Of a stretch of 11,399 bases of DNA, positions 1-5,778 are shown piece by piece. The notes under the pieces were generated by a model. The model had not been told where the DNA came from, made no database searches, and saw only the letters and a program-made list of their open reading frames with translations. The DNA comes from Deltaproteobacteria bacterium (GTDB taxonomy: Bacteria; Desulfobacterota_B; Binatia; UBA9968). Made by a program: the position numbers and the translations under genes. The number at the start of each line of letters is the position of its first letter. Position 1 is the first letter of the stretch. The stretch lies in contig VBKY01000382.1 in assembly GCA_005879255.1 (NCBI GenBank), positions 1-11,399 of the forward strand, in the 5' to 3' direction.

Positions 1-45
1 CAAAATGATTTCGCGCTCTGAATAAAGCTCGGTGGCGAAGAAAAT

Positions 46-103
46 CTAAACACTCCTTGAGAAGAGCCTTCCCAACGACGATACCGACATTGTTTTCCTC
101 CTT
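46..103 (-). other. Strong Shine-Dalgarno followed by a 14-codon ORF
   Basis: On the minus strand AAGGAGG (97-103) lies six bases before an ATG (88-90), but that frame closes at TAG (46-48) after 14 codons (MSVSSLGRLFSRSV). The two other minus-strand frames remain open to the left edge, so this could be the damaged start of a gene lying outside the window, a short leader peptide, or chance. I recognise no protein. Bases 1-238 contain nothing else I can support. Confidence 0.2.
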
Positions 104-238
104 CGTTTGTCAGGCATTTTAGAGTATTTCTGTGGTTACTCGCACAATGGACAAGTTTCTTTCTTGACTGCCACAGCTTCCCTTTGTTTTGACCTCGGCG
201 AACCCATCGATTTAACTCACGCCGTTCAGATCGTTTCA

Positions 239-263
239 ATGTGATTGTTTCCATCAATCACAT
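239..263. repeat. Perfect 9-bp inverted repeat after the last gene
   Basis: ATGTGATTG (239-247) and CAATCACAT (255-263) are exact reverse complements separated by a 7-base loop. The hairpin lies about 20 bases past the TAA of the SDR gene, where an operon terminator would be expected. However, the stem is AT-rich and the bases after it on the minus strand (TGAAACG) contain no T-run, so a classical intrinsic terminator is not supported. It could be an mRNA 3'-end stabilising hairpin or a dyad operator for a gene to the left. Confidence 0.5.
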
Positions 264-282
264 AGACGCTTTTCATGTATTA

Positions 283-1212
283 TTACAATTCACTAGTTCC
301 TTTGGAGGACAGATCCTTACGATGGATCCACCACTGCGCTGTCTGCGCGATTCCCTGCAAAAGCGAATAGCGTTGTTTCCATCCCAAAGCCAATAACCGA
401 CGATTGTCAGCAACAATAAACGGCGGGTCGTCAGGTTGTGGTTGCATTACGCCAAGCCGCAGAAGCTCCGGTCTACCCATTTCCCTAGCCAAGATTTCGG
501 CCACCTCACGTATTCTTACCGGCTGAGACGAGCCTATGTTGAATGAGCCGGTCGTCTCCGAGGCGGCAAGGCATGCAAACGCCGCTGCGACATCTTCAAC
601 ATGTAAGAAGTCACGCACCTGGTTACCATGGGTGCAGCGCGCCTCTTCCCCACGCAACAATGAGACTGCGATTGAAGAAAACAAACGACCTTGGGCCTCA
701 TGGGGACCATAGAGATAAAAAATGCGGCCCCATGCGATTTGTAATCCGTTCGCGTCGCCGTAGGCCTCCAATAAACTGCGTAAAGCATCTTTGCACTTGC
801 CGTAGGGAGTTGCAGGGGTCAGAGGCGTGACGGCCTCCCGGCAGTATCCAAAGTTCCAATCATACTCTGCGCACGTACCGGCTGCTACGATTCGTTTACC
901 ACCGAAAGCATGAAAAAATTCGAGCAGTTCTAACGTCGCCCTAACCCAACGAAAGTTCTCTGGCGAAGTCCAGAATTTCCCCGGTTCCGCGTACCATGCC
1001 AAGTGTAGCAAGTGCGTGGCACCAACCGTCGCGAAAAGCTCTCTTGCTTCGACTCGATCGAGTAAATTGCATGTGTGCCAGGTGATGTTTGACATTTCAT
1101 TCAGCTGCCGCCGATAAGCAACCGCGTGAACGTCCCACTCATCGGCAAGCAGGAATGGCATCACATGACGCCCCACAAAACCAGTCGCACCGGTCACCAA
1201 AATGCGTTTCAA
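283..1212 (-). CDS. NAD(P)-dependent SDR, probable CDP-4-keto-sugar reductase
   Basis: This 309-residue extended short-chain dehydrogenase/reductase most likely performs the last step of the CDP-sugar pathway, reducing the 4-keto group of the C-methylated intermediate in the cytoplasm. Visible features are the nucleotide-binding TGATGFVG loop (residues 7-14), the GTCAEY strand carrying the catalytic Thr/Ser region (112-117), the active-site YGKCK pair Tyr137/Lys141, an RDFLHVEDVA segment (200-209) and FNIGSS (224-229) typical of sugar epimerase/dehydratase family members. The start is TTG, overlapping the upstream methyltransferase stop in a TTGA junction, with GGAG eight bases before it; no ATG fits the conserved N-terminus better. 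The family assignment is firm; the reductase role is inferred from being last in a cassette that has dehydratase, epimerase and C-methyltransferase but no other reductase. A 4-epimerase or another SDR reaction cannot be excluded. Confidence 0.85.
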   Translation of the reverse strand: MKRILVTGATGFVGRHVMPFLLADEWDVHAVAYRRQLNEMSNITWHTCNLLDRVEARELFATVGATHLLHLAWYAEPGKFWTSPENFRWVRATLELLEFFHAFGGKRIVAAGTCAEYDWNFGYCREAVTPLTPATPYGKCKDALRSLLEAYGDANGLQIAWGRIFYLYGPHEAQGRLFSSIAVSLLRGEEARCTHGNQVRDFLHVEDVAAAFACLAASETTGSFNIGSSQPVRIREVAEILAREMGRPELLRLGVMQPQPDDPPFIVADNRRLLALGWKQRYSLLQGIAQTAQWWIHRKDLSSKGTSEL

Positions 1213-2438
1213 TCAAGTATCTCCAGTGCGGGTACGGCTAAGACAAAGCGTCCGCCCCAGTCCCGTATATATGTCAATTGTTTCACGATCTCATCCCGGA
1301 GGTTCCACGGCAGTATCAGCACAAAGTCGTCCCGATGTTTCCGCAAGTGATCTTCCGCAGTAATAGGAATACGACTACCGGGTAGAAACTTACCCTGTTT
1401 CGCTGGACTCTTGTCAACAACATAAGGCAGTAGATCAGGGCGCACTCCCGCGTAGTTGAGTAGTGTGTTACCTTTCGCGGCAGCGCCATACGCAGCCACC
1501 GACTTGCGCGAACCATATGCGTTAAGCAGAAAAAGTAGCAAGTCGTTTTTGACTCGATCGGCTTTAGCCTGAAAGCCTGCGTAGTAAGCGACCGTGGTCA
1601 TCCCTGCTTGCAATTCCTTCTGGCGTAATGTCTTTAGCCGGTCAACCTTCTGATGCGAGCCGGTATCCGCGTGCTGTGCAAAAACTCGCAGACTGCCGCC
1701 ATGAGTGGGGATCTCTTCAACATCGAACACATTAAGTCCATTGGCCGCAAATATACGCTCGACAGCGGTAAGAGAAAGATAAGAGTAGTGCTCGTGATAA
1801 ATTGTATCGAACTGATTCTGTTCAACCAAGTTATAGAGATGAGGAAACTCAAATGTTGCTACACCTTGCGGGTTGAGTAATCTCGTAAACCCCGCAACAA
1901 AGTCGTTGATGTCCGGCACATGAGCCAGCACATTGTTGGCAACAATCAAATCGGCCGCTTTTCCGCGGGAAACAAGCTCCTCAGCGAGACGAACTCCAAA
2001 GAATTTTTGGACAATGGGAATACCTTTAGCCCGAGCGGCAGCAGCAGTGCTAGCCGTTGGCTCCACCCCTGTACAAGGGATATTACGGGCTTTAACATAC
2101 TGAAGCAGGGAACCATCGTTGGCGGCCACTTCTATCACATGGCTATCGGTCTTCAATTTAAAACGCCCGACCATATCGGCTATATAGCGCTCGCAGTGCG
2201 CCAGCCAACTGCTAGAAAAACCGCTAAAGTAAGCGTATTCCGCATCGAACAATTTATTCGCCTCTGTGTAGTCTTCGGTCTGCGCCAGCCAGCAGCGTTC
2301 GCACACTAGCACACGGAGGGGAAACCAATCTTCTGGGGCGCGCAGTGTTTCCATCGTTAGGTAAGCATTGGAGGGCGGCGCGCTTCCAAGATCCACCAAG
2401 GATAAATGGAGATTAAAACCGCAGTGCCTGCATTTCAA
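1209..2438 (-). CDS. Sugar C-methyltransferase, TylC3/NovU type
   Basis: This 409-residue protein matches the three-part SAM-dependent C-methyltransferases that methylate a carbon next to the keto group of nucleotide-linked 4-keto-6-deoxy sugars (TylC3, NovU, TcaB9). The N-terminal zinc-binding domain shows Cys3/Cys6 and Cys46/Cys49. The SAM-binding domain has motif I as VIEVAANDGS (101-110) and the aspartate/asparagine-rich LIVANNVLAHV (164-174). The family signature YHEH (Tyr214-His217), which supplies the general-base residues, is intact, followed by GGSLRV (248-252 region). The C-terminal Rossmann-like domain starts at VAAYGAAAKGNTLLNY (314-329). The length is normal for the family. The start is TTG, giving MKCRHCG and thus the zinc motif; it overlaps the upstream epimerase stop (TTGA) and has AGGGGG upstream inside that gene. 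Family and C-methylation are well supported; whether C3 or C5 is methylated cannot be read from the sequence. Confidence 0.9.
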   Translation of the reverse strand: MKCRHCGFNLHLSLVDLGSAPPSNAYLTMETLRAPEDWFPLRVLVCERCWLAQTEDYTEANKLFDAEYAYFSGFSSSWLAHCERYIADMVGRFKLKTDSHVIEVAANDGSLLQYVKARNIPCTGVEPTASTAAAARAKGIPIVQKFFGVRLAEELVSRGKAADLIVANNVLAHVPDINDFVAGFTRLLNPQGVATFEFPHLYNLVEQNQFDTIYHEHYSYLSLTAVERIFAANGLNVFDVEEIPTHGGSLRVFAQHADTGSHQKVDRLKTLRQKELQAGMTTVAYYAGFQAKADRVKNDLLLFLLNAYGSRKSVAAYGAAAKGNTLLNYAGVRPDLLPYVVDKSPAKQGKFLPGSRIPITAEDHLRKHRDDFVLILPWNLRDEIVKQLTYIRDWGGRFVLAVPALEILD

Positions 2439-2998
2439 AACGAAATCCCCCTGAAATCATTCGACACAAAAGGATGCGCAGCGTCACGCATCGATTGCTC
2501 GGCGATTGGTAGTGGCCATTGGATGTCGAGTCTTGGATCTCGTGCGTTCAAGCCACCTTCGGCATCTTCGTGGTACGCACTAGTGTGTAAATAGAGCAAT
2601 TCACAATCCTTCGTTAGCGTTTGGAACCCATGGGCGAAGCCGTCCGGAACTACCAGCGTCTTGTGATTGTCGGCACTCAAGATTTCCGCATGCCAGTGTA
2701 AAAAGGTAGGAGAGCCGCGGCGCAGATCCACTGCAACATCGAATATTTCGCCGTGCAAGCAGCTCACGAACTTAGTCTCGGCATACGGTGGATATTGAAA
2801 GTGTAGCCCGCGCACCGCCCCATGCATGGCTGTAAAGCTGTGGTTGATCTGAACTATGCTTTTGCCAGGAATGAGCAATTTCAGATCCTCTGAACAAAAC
2901 ATGCGCTCCAGGTAGCCACGGTGATCGCCAATGGGGTTGCGCTGCAGCAACTTCAAACCTTGGATTGGCAAATCCAAAATGTCGAAGAGCGCACTCAT
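2435..2998 (-). CDS. RmlC-type 4-keto-6-deoxy-hexose epimerase
   Basis: At 187 residues this has the size and motif pattern of dTDP-4-dehydrorhamnose 3,5-epimerases, cupin enzymes that epimerise C3 and/or C5 of nucleotide-4-keto-6-deoxy sugars. Seen in order: the DHRGYLERMF substrate loop (25-34), RGLHFQ with the catalytic-type His66 (63-68), VPDGFAHGF (117-125), AYHEDAEGGL with a conserved-position Tyr142 (141-150), and the DPRLDIQWP end motif (154-162). Because it is embedded between CDP-glucose 4,6-dehydratase and a sugar C-methyltransferase, with overlapping ends, its substrate is inferred to be a CDP- rather than dTDP-linked keto sugar; a rmlC symbol is therefore withheld. The start ATG overlaps the rfbG stop in an ATGA junction and no strong Shine-Dalgarno is close, which fits translational coupling. 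NovW and the tylosin epimerase are analogous partners in antibiotic-sugar pathways. Confidence 0.88.
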   Translation of the reverse strand: MSALFDILDLPIQGLKLLQRNPIGDHRGYLERMFCSEDLKLLIPGKSIVQINHSFTAMHGAVRGLHFQYPPYAETKFVSCLHGEIFDVAVDLRRGSPTFLHWHAEILSADNHKTLVVPDGFAHGFQTLTKDCELLYLHTSAYHEDAEGGLNARDPRLDIQWPLPIAEQSMRDAAHPFVSNDFRGISF

Positions 2999-4059
2999 GT
3001 GTGATTGGATGCTTCCTCGTACGCGTGGATTTGCTCGATACTCTTGGCGGTCATATCAACCCCGCGCTTCCATGCAAGATGCCAAGCGAGCGTATGGCCA
3101 AGAGCCGTTTCCAGATTCCAGCGCGAATGCCAGCCCAGCCTTGCCTTTGCCTTGGAACTGTCTAGTTTGAGATAGTTTGCTTCGTGCGGTTGTGGCACGC
3201 TGTCGCATTGCCAATGAGAACCGGGCAGCTGGCTGCAAAGATATTCTGCGATCCATTTCACCGGGCGTGCATCGGCTTCCTCGGGGCCAAAATTCCAAGC
3301 TTCGGCGAAGTCTTCACCTTCAGTGTAAAGCTTCTCCGCCAGCATCATGTAACCAAAAAGCGGTTCTAACACATGCTGCCATGGGCGAGTTGCATTGGGA
3401 GAGCGAATCTTCAGTACCTTGCTCGCATTCGATGCCCGGAAAAAATCGGGGATGAGTCTATCTACTGCCCAGTCACCACCACCAATCACATTGCCCGCTC
3501 GAGCGCTAGCGATGTGGATTCCGGCAGGCTTCAGAAACGATCCGCGATAGGCGGCGGTAACTAATTCCGAACAGCCTTTGCTACTGGAGTAAGGATCGTG
3601 GCCACCCATGGCCTCATTCTCGCGATAGGACCAAACCCATTCCCGGTTCTCGTAACACTTGTCGGTAGTGACATTCACCACAGCCTTAACTCCCGGAGTA
3701 ACGCGCACGGCATCGAGCAAATGAACTGTACCCATCACATTCACTGCATATGTTTCTGCGGGATGAGCGTAGGAGGCGCGCACCAGTGGTTGACCAGCCA
3801 AGTGAAAGACTATTTCCGGATGTGCGGCCTGCATGGCACGACAGAGCTTGTCCGGATTACGAACATCTCCAATTTCGCTGGTCGCTATGCTCTTACCAAC
3901 TTCCGCCGCCGCAAAAAGACTTGGGTCGGTCGGCGGCAAGAGGGCGTAACCATGCACTTGTACACCCATGTCAGCTAGCCACAGCGCAAGCCACCCGCCT
4001 TTGAACCCAGTGTGTCCGGTCAAAAAAACCCGCTTGCCCTTCCAGAAGCTGCGGCTCAT
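2995..4059 (-). CDS. rfbG: CDP-glucose 4,6-dehydratase
   Basis: This 354-residue SDR enzyme converts CDP-D-glucose to CDP-4-keto-6-deoxy-D-glucose, the committed step of all CDP-6-deoxy sugars. The cofactor loop TGHTGFKGGWL (14-24) is the characteristic form of this family. FHLAGQPLVRASY (85-97), the catalytic Thr in TTDK (131-134), CYENREW (135-141) and the YSSSK pair Tyr157/Lys161 follow; ARAGNVIGGGDWA (186-198) and RPWQHVLEPL (225-234) are also family hallmarks. I chose the ATG at 4057-4059, which overlaps the last base of the rfbF stop (TGATG) and has GGAAGG seven bases upstream. A longer reading from a TTG at 4074 would add five residues that do not fit the family N-terminus. The neighbours, cytidylyltransferase before and epimerase after, support the CDP-glucose substrate. 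This is a confident assignment. Confidence 0.95.
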   Translation of the reverse strand: MSRSFWKGKRVFLTGHTGFKGGWLALWLADMGVQVHGYALLPPTDPSLFAAAEVGKSIATSEIGDVRNPDKLCRAMQAAHPEIVFHLAGQPLVRASYAHPAETYAVNVMGTVHLLDAVRVTPGVKAVVNVTTDKCYENREWVWSYRENEAMGGHDPYSSSKGCSELVTAAYRGSFLKPAGIHIASARAGNVIGGGDWAVDRLIPDFFRASNASKVLKIRSPNATRPWQHVLEPLFGYMMLAEKLYTEGEDFAEAWNFGPEEADARPVKWIAEYLCSQLPGSHWQCDSVPQPHEANYLKLDSSKAKARLGWHSRWNLETALGHTLAWHLAWKRGVDMTAKSIEQIHAYEEASNHT

Positions 4060-4835
4060 CACCACACCTTCCAAGGCGCTTTGCCAGAGGCCCAGAGATC
4101 CTCAAGATGGTTCTTATCTCGTTGGGTGTCCATCGGCTGCCAAAAACCTCGATGGAACCAAGCGTTCATTTGCTCCTCGCGAGCGAGACGCTCCATTGGC
4201 TCGCGCTCCCAGGTAACGTGATCCCCATCAATGTAATCAAGAACTCTTGGAGAAAGGACAAAGAATCCACCATTGATCCACCCGCCATCACCCTGCGGTT
4301 TTTCCTGAAAACTCTTAATACGATGGCCATCTAGGTTTAGTGCACCAAAGCGCCCGGGGGCTTGGGTAGCAGTCAATGTTGCAAGGCGTCCGTGCTGTTT
4401 ATGAAAAGTCATGAGCGACGAAATATCCACGTCCCCGACACCGTCTCCGTAAGTAAAACAAAAGTCATCATCGCCTATATGATCGCGCACTCTTTTCAAC
4501 CGTCCGCCGGTCATCGTGTGCTCACCCGTGTCAACCAGGGTGACTCGCCAGGGCTCCGCGCTATTCTGGTGAATCTCCATCTTGTTATGCTTTAGGTCGA
4601 AGGTGACATTCGACATGTGCAAAAAATAATTGGCGAAATATTCCTTGATTACATACCCCTTGTACCCGCAGCAGATTACGAAGTTATTTATCCCATAAAA
4701 GGAATATATCTTCATAATGTGCCATAGGATCGGCTTGCCGCCTATTTCGATCATTGGTTTTGGGCGAGTGCTTGATTCTTCGCTTATGCGCGTGCCGAGC
4801 CCGCCCGCCAAGATAACGACTTTTGTACTATTCAT
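4059..4835 (-). CDS. rfbF: Glucose-1-phosphate cytidylyltransferase
   Basis: This 258-residue nucleotidyltransferase makes CDP-D-glucose and pyrophosphate from CTP and alpha-D-glucose 1-phosphate, opening the CDP-sugar pathway. The length equals that of typical RfbF. The phosphate-binding signature LAGGLGTR (9-16) continues into [18 protein letters not shown] (18-35), which is diagnostic for the cytidylyltransferase as against RmlA-type thymidylyltransferases. [10 protein letters not shown] (128-137) carries the metal-binding aspartates, [15 protein letters not shown] (178-192) the sugar-binding region, and [11 protein letters not shown] (231-241) the conserved C-terminal motif. The ATG at 4833-4835 gives the correct N-terminus; no good Shine-Dalgarno is seen before it. 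A 59-base gap without an obvious promoter separates it from the broken glycosyltransferase upstream, so it probably shares the upstream transcript. Its stop overlaps the rfbG start by one base. Confidence 0.95.
   Translation of the reverse strand: MNSTKVVILAGGLGTRISEESSTRPKPMIEIGGKPILWHIMKIYSFYGINNFVICCGYKGYVIKEYFANYFLHMSNVTFDLKHNKMEIHQNSAEPWRVTLVDTGEHTMTGGRLKRVRDHIGDDDFCFTYGDGVGDVDISSLMTFHKQHGRLATLTATQAPGRFGALNLDGHRIKSFQEKPQGDGGWINGGFFVLSPRVLDYIDGDHVTWEREPMERLAREEQMNAWFHRGFWQPMDTQRDKNHLEDLWASGKAPWKVW
4067..4072 (-). promoter_or_regulatory. Ribosome binding site of rfbG
   Basis: GGAAGG on the minus strand lies seven bases before the ATG at 4057-4059 and inside the last codons of rfbF. It decides between that ATG and the TTG at 4074, and suggests coupled translation. 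Confidence 0.65.
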
Positions 4836-4894
4836 GGTCTGAGAAATCGCCCGCGATCCCTTTCATCGTTGAACGTGTGACATTAACTAGTGCT

Positions 4895-5500
4895 TCACTC
4901 ACTTCGCAAGACCGTCCAACGTCTCGGAAATAGGCCCCGCCTTTTTGAAATTCCTTTAACACTCTCATTATCTAATAATTCCCCCCCGTTAATATACTGC
5001 CCCCAGGTCGTGAGTGCGATTTCTCGTTTTTCCGGCCAAGAATTAGCAGCGAAATTGCGTGTCTGATTGTCCGCAATCAGGAGGTTGCTCTGCGTCCCTT
5101 GCCTAAACGTGTTGCTCATGGGCCACCACTTTGGCGAATAACCCCGCCCGTTGCGACCTACCAAGAGAACCTCTCGACCCATGGCGATAATCTGTCTCGT
5201 TAAGCTTTGTGCTCCACTTTCGAAGCGAAAGGTATCAATCTTTTCGGAGACTACCAATCCCTCAGTAATATGACGAAACAAATTTCGATCGATCATGAAA
5301 GCATTCGACCGAATGTGAATGTTCGGAAATACCGGAAAGCCATTATTCAACTCTTCCAGACTCTCGTACGAGGCCGTAGCTCCAACCAAACCGACATTCG
5401 GTTGCGTTAGGTTCTTTGCGAGTTTCCAAAGCCAATCGTCAGCCAATACTTCGCTAGATGTATTCAGGACACAGATTAGATGCTGATTTGATCCGCACAC
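4895..5500 (-). CDS. C-terminal piece of the split glycosyltransferase
   Basis: If the frameshift is real, this 201-codon frame could still be translated from a GTG at 5498-5500, which overlaps the end of the N-terminal piece (TAA at 5476-5478) by 25 bases. It holds the IRSNAFMI, FESG and DNQTRN blocks but lacks the N-terminal nucleotide-sugar-binding half, so on its own it is unlikely to be active. No Shine-Dalgarno of note precedes the GTG. I regard it as part of the pseudogene entry covering 4895-5742 rather than an independent gene. Confidence 0.4.
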   Translation of the reverse strand: MCGSNQHLICVLNTSSEVLADDWLWKLAKNLTQPNVGLVGATASYESLEELNNGFPVFPNIHIRSNAFMIDRNLFRHITEGLVVSEKIDTFRFESGAQSLTRQIIAMGREVLLVGRNGRGYSPKWWPMSNTFRQGTQSNLLIADNQTRNFAANSWPEKREIALTTWGQYINGGELLDNESVKGISKRRGLFPRRWTVLRSE

Positions 5501-5742
5501 TCTATATAGGCGCCAATGTCAAAGCTGTTGTCGTCGAGAAAGACCGGAGTCTGACGCACACCCTTGAATAGGTTCTCGGCTTCGTTCAAAGCACAGGCGT
5601 CGGAGAAACCTTTAAATATCACATACAGCAAATGGTCGATCCCAGGGCGATACCGCCGGTACGACGCAAGAAAGCGTGCGCAGGAAGCATCCCATCCATC
5701 ATCTGCACCTCGAGCCAAAAACGCGACTGCGACCGTTGCCAA
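4895..5742 (-). pseudogene. Frameshifted glycosyltransferase (about 282 residues if repaired)
   Basis: Two reading frames make up one protein. The first (TTG at 5742 to TAA at 5476) carries TVAVAFLARGADDGW, LYVIFKGFSD and FLDDNSFDIGAYIECADQ. The second (open from before 5500 to TGA at 4895) continues with LICVLNTSSEVLADDWL, VGLVGATASYES, PNIHIRSNAFMIDR, FESG.QSLTRQI, GRNGRGY and NLLIADNQTRN. The order FDIGAY, then a C.LN.S..IL..WL segment, then VGLVGATGS-like and IRSNAFMI blocks is what I associate with small glycosyltransferases of polysaccharide clusters. Adding one A in the run at 5487-5489 (CAAAT to CAAAAT in coding sense) restores a continuous chain. The 5' end is also odd: there is no ATG, and the frame runs back without a stop to the TAA of the 1015-residue gene. 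It is either a recent pseudogene, a sequencing error, or two split chains. No exact acceptor or donor sugar can be assigned. Confidence 0.75.
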
Positions 5743-5778
5743 GGGACCTTCACTTTGAGGAGTTTTCGATTTTTTCCT

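Noticed and set aside
1..87. Minus-strand frame with GIVVGKALL resembling the end of HisA/HisF-type barrels.
   Set aside because: The similarity is limited to a few residues, the frame has no start near the Shine-Dalgarno and is cut by the window edge.
189..217. Plus-strand promoter TTGACC-N17-TTAACT.
   Set aside because: The -10 match is poor and it would only drive antisense RNA into the SDR gene; no plus-strand gene follows.
239..263. CRP (TGTGA-N6-TCACA) binding site.
   Set aside because: The half-sites are present but 13 bases apart rather than 6, so the spacing does not fit CRP.
2435..2998. Canonical dTDP-L-rhamnose gene rmlC.
   Set aside because: No rmlA, rmlB or rmlD is in the window and the gene overlaps rfbG and the C-methyltransferase on both sides, so a CDP-sugar substrate is more likely.
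4060..4074. Upstream TTG start for rfbG adding five residues (MEGVV).
   Set aside because: It would overlap rfbF more deeply and does not fit the family N-terminus; the ATG at 4059 has a well-placed GGAAGG.
283..4835. Pathway to a CDP-3,6-dideoxyhexose (abequose, paratose, tyvelose, ascarylose).
   Set aside because: These need the iron-sulphur CDP-4-keto-6-deoxyglucose 3-dehydrase (DdhC/RfbH) and its reductase DdhD; neither is present, and a C-methyltransferase takes their place.
5476..5500. Programmed ribosomal frameshift.
   Set aside because: No slippery heptamer of the X XXY YYZ type is seen at CAAATCAGC; a simple one-base deletion or sequencing error explains it.
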